DNA of 64,000 nt from Treponema sp. (lineage in GTDB: Bacteria; Spirochaetota; Spirochaetia; Treponematales; Treponemataceae): positions 1 through 64,000 of the forward strand of contig JAEEIU010000046.1 in the NCBI GenBank assembly GCA_016281495.1, given 5' to 3'. The notes beneath the pieces are model-generated. The model did no database searches, was not told where the DNA came from, and was given only the letters and a program-made list of their open reading frames with translations. Position 1 is the first letter of the stretch; the number at the start of each line of letters is the position of its first letter. The position numbers and the translations under genes are program-made. Positions 34,341 through 44,068 of the stretch are shown here, one piece after another.

Positions 34341-34778
34341 TTAGGCAATCATTCCGAAAACCATGGCAAACAAAGCTACGGATTCACAAAGACCGACAAC
34401 CATGATGTACTGTGCGAAACCTTTTCCAGTCTCACCAAGAGCATCACTACCTGCGGCTCCTGCTTTTCCCTGAGCGATTGCTGACATACACATTGCAAGA
34501 CCAGATGCAATTCCAATACCCAAGGCTGTACCTGATGCCATTTCTCCGGAAATAACCTTTGGCATCAATGTTACTTTCATAAGAAGGAAGCCGTAAATTG
34601 TCTGTGTAAGCGGTGCACCTGCAAATACAGTAAGGATAAATGGAGCCGGCTTGTTATTCAGATAACAGCGTTTCCAAGCTCCAATCGCTCCCTGTCCGGC
34701 AATTCCAATACCTATCGCTGAACCGATAGCAGCAATACCCATACAAACAGCAGCACCAATGTAACCCAAAATATCCAT
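34341..34778 (-). CDS. atpK: V-type ATP synthase subunit K (rotor ring proteolipid)
   Basis: A 145-residue protein with four hydrophobic helices (two hairpins), the membrane rotor subunit. The residues T58-Q59-x-x-Y62, Q103 and E132 match in order and spacing the sodium ligands of the Enterococcus hirae NtpK ring (T64, Q65, Y68, Q110, E139), suggesting sodium coupling. The final helix contains GLCESVALFAMVFG with the essential Glu. It is the last gene of the operon and is followed by a strong terminator. Confidence 0.95.
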   Translation of the reverse strand: MDILGYIGAAVCMGIAAIGSAIGIGIAGQGAIGAWKRCYLNNKPAPFILTVFAGAPLTQTIYGFLLMKVTLMPKVISGEMASGTALGIGIASGLAMCMSAIAQGKAGAAGSDALGETGKGFAQYIMVVGLCESVALFAMVFGMIA

Positions 34779-34808
34779 AATAATACTCCTTTAACCCTTT
34801 TTCCAGGT

Positions 34809-36827
34809 TTATTTATTTAAGTCTTTATCAGCGAAAGGCCGATATTTTACGCCGCTCCAGCTCATTCCAACGTGCGTACAGAACTCAAGCGTGTTCAAAC
34901 GAACGCCGTGAACGATTACTGAAAGAACGTTCAAAATCATATTTAATCCATGTCCGAATACCAGCAGGATTACCGCCAGGAAGAACAGTATTGCATGACC
35001 AAGAATTGGACCGGCAAGAGTGTTTACCGTACTTGAAATTGCAGCACCTGCAAGTCCAACAGCCCACAATCGGATGTAAGAAACTATATCAGAGAATACG
35101 TTCACGACACCCAACAGTACGGAAATGATGTTCTTGCAGCTTTCAAGGATTGATTTTCCGACGCTGCCCTCATAATTTGCAAAAATAAAGCTCATTGCAA
35201 AACCGATGGCGATAAGCGATACGGCAATCTTTCCTACAGGAACAGAACCGATATTTCCGAGCATCTGGAATACCTTATCATTGACAACCATTGACAAAAC
35301 AATCCAGAACATACCAATGAGCTGCAGAAGCGAACCGAGATCTCCCAGAACCTTAAGTCCTTTTCCTTCCTTAACATTTCTAACCGCCGCCTTAATATGG
35401 GCAACAGAAAGCTGTATTAGAGCCAGGGAGAAACAGAATATCTGAATATTCTGATCTTTTGTCAGACCTATTGACGGATCAGAAATCCATGGAACATTCC
35501 ACAACTTGTCTTCATAGGCATTGGAAATTACCGGTATGGAAAGGTTTTTAAGCCAATCCGGCAATTTGTCCATAGGGATTCCAAACCATGTACAGGTTAC
35601 AGCTCCCCATACAACAGTGGCAAGGGATACAAGAAGAATCAGTCCGAATACCGGAGAAACCTTCTTTTTTGACACCTTTGACTTGAGCATCATCAGCAGC
35701 ATTACAGCTGTAACAAGAAGCCCATATCCACCGTCTCCAAAAATCATTGCAAAGAAGATTGTAAAGAACATCAGGAACCAGCCAGAAATGTCAAATTCAT
35801 GATATCCCGGCACGGTACCCAAAAAGTCTGTAAGAGGATATATCATGCTTACAAACTTATTGTTCTGAAGCTTTGTCGGAACAGGATCATCATCAGCAGG
35901 ATCTGATGAAGCAAAGGCCCATTCGTTTCTCTTGCATTCTATCGCAAAATCCTCCATGGAGTCTTCCGGCACATAACCGGTTAGCCATGCCAGTTTTGCA
36001 TCCTTTTGCTTTTCTTCCTCCTCTATAGCGGCCAGAGCCTGTTCTACGGTTTCCATTTCGGTGGTCTTTGAAGGGTCTTCAGAAACTCCTTCCCTTTCCA
36101 TTCCGCTGAAAACCGTCTCAAACTCAATGTCGCTTGCAAGTTTCTGCCTGAATTCGTCAATTGAATCGCGGTATTTCTTGCTGTCAAGGAGAGTCAGTTC
36201 AATTTGGGAAATCTCATCGTCAGCGGCCTTGTTTTCCGCAAGCAGCTGGTCGGTTGACTTGTCCGGCATAGGAACTGAAAATGCCTCAGGCGGGAAATCT
36301 TCCGGACGGTCCAGAACTTCCCCATCGGAAAGCAGGAGGAAACGTGCGATTTTTCCCACGGAATTAACCATGAGGGTACGTGTCTTGTCTCCAATCAGGC
36401 TGTACTTGTCCACAGGGATTTCGTACATGTACATGAAGATGCCTTTTTCGGCAAGGTTCACAAAGTCCTGCGGATCCACACTTCCCCATTTGTTAAGGCG
36501 CTCAAGTTCCTGATTGTTCTGCCTCAGGACTTCCAGCAATGCCTTTTTCCTTTCGCCAAGGGCAACAATTTCCTTTGCCTTAACTTCCGCTTCGTTTCCA
36601 GAAAGATCAACTCCATCCTTCATGTGTTTTTTCGGAAGCTTTATCTCATCCAGAATGGATATTGCCTTGTCTGCATTTGCACTCGCTTCTTTGTATGCAG
36701 CCAAAACAGGTCCCTTTCCCTCCACTTCTTCAAGATGGATCAATCCTATCCTGCGGAGTTTTCTGAGGGACTCCTTGCGTTCAGAGTTCAGGACAACTAC
36801 GGAGACTTTCTTCATAGGTACAATCAT
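34809..36827 (-). CDS. atpI: V-type ATP synthase subunit I (membrane stator)
   Basis: A 672-residue subunit a/I: an N-terminal soluble coiled-coil arm (about 1-330) and a C-terminal domain with seven or eight membrane spans from FDISGWFLMFFTIFFAMIFGDGGYG onwards (about 340-660). The helix SYIRLWAVGLAGAAIS carries the conserved Arg facing the rotor. The start codon overlaps the D-subunit stop (ATGA), and GGAGG lies at the right distance. Confidence 0.95.
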   Translation of the reverse strand: MIVPMKKVSVVVLNSERKESLRKLRRIGLIHLEEVEGKGPVLAAYKEASANADKAISILDEIKLPKKHMKDGVDLSGNEAEVKAKEIVALGERKKALLEVLRQNNQELERLNKWGSVDPQDFVNLAEKGIFMYMYEIPVDKYSLIGDKTRTLMVNSVGKIARFLLLSDGEVLDRPEDFPPEAFSVPMPDKSTDQLLAENKAADDEISQIELTLLDSKKYRDSIDEFRQKLASDIEFETVFSGMEREGVSEDPSKTTEMETVEQALAAIEEEEKQKDAKLAWLTGYVPEDSMEDFAIECKRNEWAFASSDPADDDPVPTKLQNNKFVSMIYPLTDFLGTVPGYHEFDISGWFLMFFTIFFAMIFGDGGYGLLVTAVMLLMMLKSKVSKKKVSPVFGLILLVSLATVVWGAVTCTWFGIPMDKLPDWLKNLSIPVISNAYEDKLWNVPWISDPSIGLTKDQNIQIFCFSLALIQLSVAHIKAAVRNVKEGKGLKVLGDLGSLLQLIGMFWIVLSMVVNDKVFQMLGNIGSVPVGKIAVSLIAIGFAMSFIFANYEGSVGKSILESCKNIISVLLGVVNVFSDIVSYIRLWAVGLAGAAISSTVNTLAGPILGHAILFFLAVILLVFGHGLNMILNVLSVIVHGVRLNTLEFCTHVGMSWSGVKYRPFADKDLNK

Positions 36828-37501
36828 TTTTTAGCCTCCTTTTTTGCCCTGACAGTTCGCGTACGGGATGCTTCATGCTCGGCGGCACTTTCGTTTGCGG
36901 CATCCACTGCAGACTGCAGCTTTTTCTTTGATATCTTGCTTCTTACAACAGCAGCGACCTGCTCGTCACCAAGGAAAATACCGATTTTCTTGATGTTCGC
37001 CTTTGTCTCGGGGATCTTTACCTTTTCAAAAAGGTTTACCCTCTGGCTTGTGGTGCGGAGTTCCTGGGTCAAAAGCCTTACCTGCTCTTCCAGAACCTCT
37101 GCCTCCAAATCAAGCTCCAGCTCGCGTTCCATGCGGTCTGCGGCCATATCGATCCAAAGCGGTGTTGAGTACAAATCATAGTCGCCACGTCCAAAATCAG
37201 CGCCTTCATATACAGGAATCTTTACACCGGCTATATTGCTCCAACCCCTCTTGATGTTCCTTACGGTTACCATTTCGGGCTTAAAGACCTCTCTTTCACC
37301 AAAGACGGAAATCCATTTTTCAAAGTCTTCTTCCAGAGCCTTTTTCTCTGCACGAACGGCCTTGCATTTCTCGTCTATAGTGCGGATTTCTGACTGAAGC
37401 TGCTGTTTTTTAAGCGTAAGGGTCGGAAGATAACGCTGAAACATTTTCAACGCGTCTTTCTGTGCCTTAAGCTCATTTTTCGTCAGCTTTAACTTTGCCA
37501 T
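36824..37501 (-). CDS. atpD: V-type ATP synthase subunit D (central stalk)
   Basis: A 225-residue coiled-coil subunit: LKLTKNELKAQKDALKMFQR at the N-terminus and a long C-terminal helix (VNLFEKVKIPETKANIKKI, then the typical FLGDEQVAAVVRSKISK). It forms the rotating shaft between the A3B3 head and the K ring. An Ala/Glu/Lys-rich tail of about 30 residues follows. It overlaps subunit I by four bases. Confidence 0.95.
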   Translation of the reverse strand: MAKLKLTKNELKAQKDALKMFQRYLPTLTLKKQQLQSEIRTIDEKCKAVRAEKKALEEDFEKWISVFGEREVFKPEMVTVRNIKRGWSNIAGVKIPVYEGADFGRGDYDLYSTPLWIDMAADRMERELELDLEAEVLEEQVRLLTQELRTTSQRVNLFEKVKIPETKANIKKIGIFLGDEQVAAVVRSKISKKKLQSAVDAANESAAEHEASRTRTVRAKKEAKK

Positions 37502-37512
37502 TCAGTATCCTC

Positions 37513-38805
37513 TTATTTTGGCCAGAACTGTTCAATCAGTTCAGTTTTAAGACCAGTTTCCTCTTTTTCAAAACAGTCGGCAAGAATCTTCCAGCCGTTG
37601 TCCAAAGCATCTTCAAGCGGAATGTTTACACTCAAGTCCATCATGTTTGACTCAAACAGTGCACCGTACTTCAAGAGTTTTCCGTCCCATGCAGACATGT
37701 TGAAACCCATGGACTTCTTTTCCAGGGTATCGCGGTACTGTGCATAAAGACGAATCATACCGTCCATAAGTGCGCGGTGGTCTTTTCTTGTCTTTGAGTT
37801 GACCTGCTGCTTGAGGCGGGAAAGTGAACCAAAAGGCTCTATGTGTCCGCCCTTGAGGTAGAACTGACCTTCCGTGATGTATCCGGTGTTATCCGGAACC
37901 GGGTGTGTAACGTCATCACCAGGCATTGTTGTAACTGCCAGAATCGTTACAGAACCAGACTCTGCAAAGTCAACTGCCTTTTCGTAGCGGCTTGCAAGCT
38001 GTGAATAGAGGTCTCCCGGATAACCGCGGTTTGAAGGAACCTGTTCCTGTGTAATGGCGATTTCCTTCATGGAGTCAGCAAAATTGGTCATGTCCGTAAG
38101 AAGAACAAGAACGTCCTTTCCCTGAATTGCAAACTGTTCGGCAACTGCAAGAGACAGATCCGGAATCTTCATACATTCTACAGTCGGGTCTGATGCAGTG
38201 TGGATGAACATTACAGTCTTGCTGAGGGCTCCACCTTCTTCAAGTGTATTCTTGAAATAGAGGTAGTCATCGTATTTGAGACCCATACCACCAAGTACGA
38301 TTACATCAACTTCCGCCTGCATGGCTATACGTGCAAGCAGCTGGTTGTATGGTTCACCTGAGATGGAGAAAATAGGCAGCTTCTGAGAAACGACAAGTGT
38401 GTTGAAGATGTCGATCATCGGAATACCAGTGCGGATCATGCGGTTTGGCGTGATGCGCTTTGACGGGTTAACTGAAGGTCCACCGATTTCCACCAGATTG
38501 TCAACAAGTGCTGGTCCATGGTCACGCGGCTCTGCTGAACCGTTAAAGATGCGTCCGAGCAAGTCCTCGCTGAACGAAACCTTCATCTCATGTCCCAAAA
38601 AGCGGATCTGGTCATTTGTTGAAACACCGCGTCCACCGGCAAATACCTGGAGTGAAATTAGGTCTCCGTCAATTTTATTTACCTCGGCAAGGGATTTTCC
38701 GAACCTTGTGGTGATTTCTGCCAGCTCGTTGAGTTTTACACCCTTTGCCCTAACGGTTATAACGCTACCGTTAATGCTTTCGATTTTGCTGTATACCTTG
38801 TTCAT
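37513..38805 (-). CDS. atpB: V-type ATP synthase subunit B (regulatory)
   Basis: A 430-residue nucleotide-binding-fold subunit without a catalytic P-loop; instead [20 protein letters not shown] stands in the equivalent place. Other B-type signatures are [28 protein letters not shown] and [18 protein letters not shown]. It alternates with subunit A in the head. The start ATG shares a base with the stop codon of subunit A. Confidence 0.96.
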   Translation of the reverse strand: MNKVYSKIESINGSVITVRAKGVKLNELAEITTRFGKSLAEVNKIDGDLISLQVFAGGRGVSTNDQIRFLGHEMKVSFSEDLLGRIFNGSAEPRDHGPALVDNLVEIGGPSVNPSKRITPNRMIRTGIPMIDIFNTLVVSQKLPIFSISGEPYNQLLARIAMQAEVDVIVLGGMGLKYDDYLYFKNTLEEGGALSKTVMFIHTASDPTVECMKIPDLSLAVAEQFAIQGKDVLVLLTDMTNFADSMKEIAITQEQVPSNRGYPGDLYSQLASRYEKAVDFAESGSVTILAVTTMPGDDVTHPVPDNTGYITEGQFYLKGGHIEPFGSLSRLKQQVNSKTRKDHRALMDGMIRLYAQYRDTLEKKSMGFNMSAWDGKLLKYGALFESNMMDLSVNIPLEDALDNGWKILADCFEKEETGLKTELIEQFWPK

Positions 38806-40574
38806 TACTCACCGTCCTTGACAAGCTCTTTAACCTCGTCGGTCAGCTGTGCGTTTTTTTCTTCAAGCAGGGCATTTATCTTTTTTTCCTGCGCCTTGAA
38901 TTCGGAACTCTCATACTTTGAATAGTTCATGTCGATGAAGTTCTGCCTGAGGTTGTTGAAGAATACACGGGCATCGTCCTTTTCCTCAAACCCAAAGTTG
39001 GAACCAAGGACTTTAAGGATTTTCTTGAATACATAGCGCTGTCTTTCAGGTGGAGTCGCACCCTCGGTCTCATCAAAGCTGTCCTGCTGCATGTAAACGG
39101 CATCCAGGAATTCGCTCTTAAGATATACGACGAAGTCATCAAGTGAAGTACCTTCTTCACCGACAACCTTCATCATCTGGTTGACCTCGGAACCCCTTCT
39201 GTAAGTGGCGCGGGCAAACTCAACCCATGACGGAGTGATTACTGAATGATACTTTGACCATGAATCAAGCGGGTCGATTGCAGGATAACGGCGTGCATCG
39301 GAGCGTTCGCGTGAAAGACCGTGGAATGCACCGACAACCTTAAGAGTAGCCTGGGTAACAGGTTCCTCAAAGTTACCGCCTGCTGGAGATACCGTACCAC
39401 CGATTGTAACAGAACCAGTCTCGCCAGTCCTAAGCTTTACAATACCGGCACGTTCATAGAATGAAGCGATTGTTGATTCAAGATATGCTGGGAATGCCTC
39501 TTCACCAGGAATCTCTTCCAGACGGCCTGACATTTCGCGCATGGCCTGTGCCCAACGGGAAGTTGAGTCTGCAAGAAGAAGAACATGAAGTCCCATCTGG
39601 CGGTAGTATTCTGCAAGTGTAACACCAGTGTAAACAGATGCCTCGCGGGATGCAACCGGCATTGAAGACGTGTTACAGATGATGATGGTTCTTTCCATGA
39701 GTGAGCGTCCGGTACGCGGATCTTTGAGCTCAGGGAATTCTGTAAGAGTTTCTACAACTTCACCCGCACGTTCACCACAGGCTGCGATGATAACGATGTC
39801 AACGTCAGCGTTGCGGCTTGTCGTGTGCTGGAGAACAGTCTTACCAGCACCGAAAGGACCAGGGATACAATATGTACCACCACGGGCAACAGGGAAGAAT
39901 GTATCGATAAGCCTAACCTTTGTTACCATTGGATCAACAGGATTAAGACGTTCCGCATAGCAGTTTACGGCACGCTTTACCGGCCACTTGAAGCTCATGC
40001 AGATGTTGACGCTCTTTCCCTTTTCATCTGTAAGGGTGGCGATTGTATCATGAATCTTATATTTTCCAGCCTTTGCAACAGACTTTACCTTGTATGTACC
40101 CAGGAAGCTGTATGGCACCTGAATCCTGTGAGTAAACGGTCCCTCAGGAACAGTACCAACGGAATCACCCGCCTGAACCTTGTCCCCCACCTCTGCGGTT
40201 GGAGTGAAGTCCCACTTCTTGTTTTCATCCAGAGCAGGAAGATAAACACCACGCTCCAGGAAGTTGCCTGAATGTTCGGCCAAAAGTGGAAGCGGATTTT
40301 GAAGTCCGTCATAAACCTGTCCCAGAAGACCAGGTCCTACTTCTACGCTCAGAAGGTCTCCAGTAAATTCAACCGTACAGTCAGTTGAAATACCCTTTGT
40401 CATTTCGTAAATCTGCATTTGTGCAGTGTTGCCGCGAACACGGATAACCTCACCCTTAAGGCTTTTTCCTTCGACTTTAACGTAACCTACTTCATTTAGA
40501 GAAACATTTCCGTTAAATTCTACAGAAACAAGGTTTCCGTTGACAGCAACTACTTTGCCTTTTGTATCAGTCAT
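38805..40574 (-). CDS. atpA: V-type ATP synthase subunit A (catalytic)
   Basis: The 589-residue catalytic subunit. The P-loop [12 protein letters not shown] is near residue 240, the non-homologous insert typical of A subunits precedes it, and [20 protein letters not shown] and [16 protein letters not shown] lie downstream. It hydrolyses or makes ATP in the cytoplasmic head. It overlaps the DUF2764 gene by four bases. Confidence 0.97.
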   Translation of the reverse strand: MTDTKGKVVAVNGNLVSVEFNGNVSLNEVGYVKVEGKSLKGEVIRVRGNTAQMQIYEMTKGISTDCTVEFTGDLLSVEVGPGLLGQVYDGLQNPLPLLAEHSGNFLERGVYLPALDENKKWDFTPTAEVGDKVQAGDSVGTVPEGPFTHRIQVPYSFLGTYKVKSVAKAGKYKIHDTIATLTDEKGKSVNICMSFKWPVKRAVNCYAERLNPVDPMVTKVRLIDTFFPVARGGTYCIPGPFGAGKTVLQHTTSRNADVDIVIIAACGERAGEVVETLTEFPELKDPRTGRSLMERTIIICNTSSMPVASREASVYTGVTLAEYYRQMGLHVLLLADSTSRWAQAMREMSGRLEEIPGEEAFPAYLESTIASFYERAGIVKLRTGETGSVTIGGTVSPAGGNFEEPVTQATLKVVGAFHGLSRERSDARRYPAIDPLDSWSKYHSVITPSWVEFARATYRRGSEVNQMMKVVGEEGTSLDDFVVYLKSEFLDAVYMQQDSFDETEGATPPERQRYVFKKILKVLGSNFGFEEKDDARVFFNNLRQNFIDMNYSKYESSEFKAQEKKINALLEEKNAQLTDEVKELVKDGE

Positions 40575-41119
40575 TTCTTTTCTCCAAGAATCTCATCGTA
40601 AATTTTATGGTAAGAAGCCAAACCATCATCCCGGTTGAATTTCCTCATCCGCTCTGCAAGCATAAGCCTGAGTCCGTAATTGTACACGGCGTCCACGGAA
40701 AAAATGTCAAGCGGGGCTATTTTATCCAGCACTCCCATCCTGTATTCATTCAGGAACTGTTCTGCGGAAAGCGGACTGTCCATTCCGGTTGCAGTTCTGG
40801 CAGCCTGAATCACTTCTCCATCTGTCGTAATCGGAACATCCTTAGATTCCTTTTTCATGCGCTGTGCACGGATCTGTGCAAGGGCAAAACGAAGGTTTCT
40901 TTCCTTGAGGTACCATTCGTCAAGGAATGCGGAACCTGTTGGGACATTTTCCTTTGGAGGTTCAAGTGACAGATTCATGACAGTCTCGCAATCCCTCTTG
41001 TTCATAAAGCGCGAACACAGTTCCTTGAAGGCGTCTGTGCTCATGGGAAGCTTTGCAGAGTTTTCGCTGTCTGTAGAGAATGCCGGAAGCTGCGAAACTA
41101 AATAATAGAGATGTTCCAC
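40571..41119 (-). CDS. DUF2764 family protein of the V-ATPase operon
   Basis: A 182-residue helical protein that starts EHLYYLVSQLPAF, the typical opening of this family, which is found between the E and A genes of spirochaetal and chlamydial V-ATPase operons. Those operons lack recognisable C and F genes, so this protein may replace subunit C as a link between rotor and ring. That is inference from position. The gene overlaps both neighbours by one to four bases, so it is clearly part of the transcript. Confidence 0.85.
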   Translation of the reverse strand: MEHLYYLVSQLPAFSTDSENSAKLPMSTDAFKELCSRFMNKRDCETVMNLSLEPPKENVPTGSAFLDEWYLKERNLRFALAQIRAQRMKKESKDVPITTDGEVIQAARTATGMDSPLSAEQFLNEYRMGVLDKIAPLDIFSVDAVYNYGLRLMLAERMRKFNRDDGLASYHKIYDEILGEKK

Positions 41120-41844
41120 TATTTTGTTCCTTTTGCAGCACCAGATTTTGCTGTTGCCGTCTTTTTGGCAGCCGGTTTTCTAGCGGGAGCTTTCTTTTCC
41201 GGTTCAGCTGCTGAGCTTTCTTCCGGAGCAAGTCCTGCGGCGGCCCTTTTCATAAGTTCCGTTGTGCGCGGATTCAAGTATGAACTGAACAGGCCTGCAA
41301 CTTCTTCTGCACTAAAGTCATAGAATGCACTTCCGTCCTTTGCACCGATTCTGAAACCGGAAGACAAAGAATCATCAGCCTTGATTTCCATACCCTTTGA
41401 AATCTGTGCCTTGAGTGATGCCTTGAATGCAGTTTCCAGAGTCTTTAAATCCTTTGCCGGAAGCAAAACTGTAAGGTCATTGACAGAAGGTTGTGAAGCC
41501 CATGCCTTTACCGTTTCAGGAACAAGCTTCTTGAGCATGTCCTTGTCGAAAGCCTTTGCACTTTCTGAGGAAACCAAAGCGGAAAGCTCACGGTTGATTC
41601 CATCACGGAAAGATATGAGCAAGTTGCGGCCTGCCTGAGCAATAGCATCCTCACTGGCCTTTTCCATGCGCTGGGTTTCTGCACGGGCATTCTTGATTAT
41701 TCCTTCTGCCTTTTCTTCTGCATCCTTGATTATTGAAGCGGCCTTTTTCTGAGCCTCGGAAATAATATCCTGAGCATCTGATTCTGCACTGGCCACACCG
41801 TCTCTTTTGATTTTGTCAATCAGCTCCTGTAACTGGACGTCCAT
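41119..41844 (-). CDS. atpE: V-type ATP synthase subunit E (peripheral stalk)
   Basis: A 241-residue subunit: an N-terminal coiled coil (VQLQELIDKIKRDGVASAES, then AQDIISEAQKKAASIIKDAE) and a globular C-terminal part (GSAFYDFSAEEVAGLFSSYL). A low-complexity tail rich in Ala, Lys and Pro after about residue 210 is unusual for the family. It is the first gene of the seven-gene operon; GAGAGG precedes the ATG. Confidence 0.92.
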   Translation of the reverse strand: MDVQLQELIDKIKRDGVASAESDAQDIISEAQKKAASIIKDAEEKAEGIIKNARAETQRMEKASEDAIAQAGRNLLISFRDGINRELSALVSSESAKAFDKDMLKKLVPETVKAWASQPSVNDLTVLLPAKDLKTLETAFKASLKAQISKGMEIKADDSLSSGFRIGAKDGSAFYDFSAEEVAGLFSSYLNPRTTELMKRAAAGLAPEESSAAEPEKKAPARKPAAKKTATAKSGAAKGTK

Positions 41845-41866
41845 CGTAACCTCTCTATAGTTATAA

Positions 41867-41890
41867 ATTATAGTTGAACCCCTGTTGAAC
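41867..41890 (-). promoter_or_regulatory. Possible V-ATPase operon control region
   Basis: On the minus strand a consensus TATAAT (complement of 41867-41872) lies 22 bases before the E-subunit ATG. Two GTTCAAC copies directly upstream are spaced 11 bp apart, one helical turn. No matching -35 is seen, so an activator site is possible. Weak evidence. Confidence 0.35.
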
Positions 41891-41919
41891 AGAGGCTCAC
41901 AAATTTTCTTTACATACCG

Positions 41920-42969
41920 TTAGAATGAAAAGCAATACTGTGTCACGCGGTGATATTCCTCACCTGGACGAAGTACCGTACTCGGAAATGAAGGCTCATT
42001 GGGTGCATTCGGGAAATCCTGTGTTTCAAGACAAAGCGCCCCATGCCTGTGATAAACGAAACCGTTCTTGCCTGTTTTTCCCTCGATATAGTTTCCTGTA
42101 TAAAGCTGAACTCCCGGCTGATCGGTCTTGACGCTCATTGTCCTTCCGCTGGCAGGATCCTTTACATATCCCATATCCAAAAGCTTTCCGTCTGCCTTGT
42201 AGTCCGTAAGGCAATAGCAGTGGTCGTATCCCGGTGGAACCTGATCTATGTCTTTTCCGATTAATTTTGGTTTTGTAAAGTCAAATGGAGTTCCCGCAAC
42301 CGGGATTTTCTTTCCTGTGGGAAGAGGACTTGTTGCCTCGGTTTCCAGGACAGAATCACAGTTAAGCACAAGTTCCTGATCATAAACTGTACCGCCGTTG
42401 TATCCCTTGAGGTTAAAATATGCATGATTGGTAAGGTTTATGACTGTAGGTGCATCTGTAGAAGCGATATATTCAAGTGTGATTGCATTGTCGTCATTTA
42501 AGGTGATTATCTGCTTTACGTCGAGGTTTCCGGGGAATCCCTGCTCTCCGTCCGGGCTTACTCTGCTGAAAGAAATGCCCTGGCCATATTTCGTGCTGAC
42601 CTGCTCTGCTTTCCAGATCTTTTTCTCCCAGCGGTCAAAACCACCATGCAGCGTACGGTCGGAATCATTCTTATCCAGCTTGAACTGCTTTCCGTCAAGT
42701 TCAAATGCGGCGTTTCCGATACGGTTTGCATAACGTCCTATACCGGTGCCGAAACTGCAGTCATCCTGTACAAAACCTTCCAGAGTGGAAAAACCAAGAA
42801 GTACATCTACAAAACGATTTGATGCGCATGGCAGGAGAATACTTGTAAGGGTAGGCCCAAAATCCGATACCGAAACAGACATTTTACCGTTGGAAATGGT
42901 AAAAAGCCTGACACTTTCACCGTTTGCCAACAAACCGAAATTATTATCCTTAATATTGAGAGTAGACAT
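41920..42969 (-). CDS. galM: Aldose 1-epimerase (galactose mutarotase)
   Basis: A 349-residue enzyme that interconverts alpha and beta sugar anomers. Family landmarks are GTGIGRYANRIGNA, HGGFDRWEKKIW with the first conserved His, TNHAYFNLKGYN with the second His, PPGYDHCYCL and the late ETQDFPNAPNEPSFP with the catalytic Glu. The start at 42969 is favoured over one eight codons upstream because the -10 box of its promoter ends six bases before this ATG. No other galactose gene is nearby. Confidence 0.95.
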   Translation of the reverse strand: MSTLNIKDNNFGLLANGESVRLFTISNGKMSVSVSDFGPTLTSILLPCASNRFVDVLLGFSTLEGFVQDDCSFGTGIGRYANRIGNAAFELDGKQFKLDKNDSDRTLHGGFDRWEKKIWKAEQVSTKYGQGISFSRVSPDGEQGFPGNLDVKQIITLNDDNAITLEYIASTDAPTVINLTNHAYFNLKGYNGGTVYDQELVLNCDSVLETEATSPLPTGKKIPVAGTPFDFTKPKLIGKDIDQVPPGYDHCYCLTDYKADGKLLDMGYVKDPASGRTMSVKTDQPGVQLYTGNYIEGKTGKNGFVYHRHGALCLETQDFPNAPNEPSFPSTVLRPGEEYHRVTQYCFSF

Positions 42970-42975
42970 ACCGAT

Positions 42976-43003
42976 ATTATAACGTCTTTTCACGAAATTT
43001 CAA
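42976..43003 (-). promoter_or_regulatory. galM promoter, leaderless layout
   Basis: Minus-strand TTGAAA, 16-bp spacer and a consensus TATAAT ending six bases (ATCGGT) before the galM ATG. The -35 lies inside the 3' end of the upstream coding region, so galM has its own start although it follows the motility genes. Confidence 0.6.
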
Positions 43004-43730
43004 GTGCAAAATTCACTTCCGGGATAGTTCTTCCCAATTTTGATGCTATTTCCTCTACTTTCATGCCTTGTGCAGCCAGTTCCTGCACTTCCCTGTTAAA
43101 GCTTTTCTTAATCACAAGCGGTTCTTTTGACTTTGTTATGACGGGAATGCCGTTTGATTCGTTTTGTGCGGACGTATTTTCGGACGGCTCTACCATCAGT
43201 GAAATTCTTGCCTCTTTTCCCGGCACATCTGAAGATGAATTTGCCTGCATTTGAGACGGCTTTTCACTTACAAAGAGGTCTCCCTGCTCCTGTTCCTGCT
43301 TGTAGGCCGCAACCGGGTTTCTTGATTTTGGCTTAGATTTCTTTGTTTTTGCGGGTGCCTTGGTTTTCTGTTCTTTTACCTGATTATCTATTTCTTTTAC
43401 CGGAATCTGTGGTGCAACAGGCTCTGGCCGCACGATGCGCTCATATTGAGACTGAAATGCATTTGATTTTTCCACCAGTGCAACCTCGCCCTTTAATAGC
43501 TGGATGTGACGGTCAGCTTCCTCTGAGATTTCCTTTAGCTGGCGGATTTTATCATCTATGAGGGTAATGTTTCGCTCTGCATTCCTGTTAATGTCCATTA
43601 GCATTGAGTTAAGCTGATCACGGGTTTCCTCCATGATTTTGTCGGTTGAAAAAATGTTCTTGAAACGAACGATTTGAACGAGCCACATAACCACATTGAA
43701 AACACAGAGCAGTAGAACAACAACAGCCAT
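42990..43730 (-). CDS. Membrane-anchored coiled-coil protein, SwrB-like layout
   Basis: A 246-residue protein with one N-terminal membrane helix (VVVLLLCVFNVVMWLVQIV). A coiled coil to about residue 95 follows, then a Lys/Pro-rich linker, and a C-terminal segment VQELAAQGMKVEEIASKLG that reads like a small helix-turn-helix (E-x-x-L-x-x-x-G-x-x-V-x-E-I-A). Bacillus SwrB, also encoded just after the flagellar sigma gene, has the same layout and promotes flagellar export activation. The link is by architecture and position only. Confidence 0.6.
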   Translation of the reverse strand: MAVVVLLLCVFNVVMWLVQIVRFKNIFSTDKIMEETRDQLNSMLMDINRNAERNITLIDDKIRQLKEISEEADRHIQLLKGEVALVEKSNAFQSQYERIVRPEPVAPQIPVKEIDNQVKEQKTKAPAKTKKSKPKSRNPVAAYKQEQEQGDLFVSEKPSQMQANSSSDVPGKEARISLMVEPSENTSAQNESNGIPVITKSKEPLVIKKSFNREVQELAAQGMKVEEIASKLGRTIPEVNFALEIS

Positions 43731-43732
43731 TT

Positions 43733-44068
43733 TTACCCCGTAATGTCTATATGACGACCTAGGCGTGGATCTGTAAATTCATACTGTTTTGGCGGTTCAT
43801 CCTCTTCCTGGGAGTCTTTGTTCTTTGCCTTAGCCTGCCTTTGCTCACTTGAAGAGCCGTTTCTTGCATCCTTGTTTATTGTTCCGGCCTCAGAATCTTC
43901 TTTTGCCACTTCCTGAACGGTTTTGGCTTTCTCTGAAGTATCCTGCGCAACCCTATCCGCTCCCACTTGATTTACAACCTGAGCAAGCTGGTTTTGAGAA
44001 GCGGAGAATTTTGCAACATTGTCCATCTGCGAATACATGGTGGACAAATCAATTGGTTGTATAGCCAT
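43733..44068 (-). CDS. Small hydrophilic protein in the sigma-factor cluster
   Basis: A 111-residue charged protein (AIQPIDLSTMYSQMDNVAKF at the start, then Gln/Asp/Lys-rich). It overlaps the 3' end of the FapA-like gene by 20 bases and ends two bases before the SwrB-like gene, so it is translationally linked to both. It has no recognised domain; similar small proteins occur at this place in treponemal genomes. Confidence 0.65.
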   Translation of the reverse strand: MAIQPIDLSTMYSQMDNVAKFSASQNQLAQVVNQVGADRVAQDTSEKAKTVQEVAKEDSEAGTINKDARNGSSSEQRQAKAKNKDSQEEDEPPKQYEFTDPRLGRHIDITG

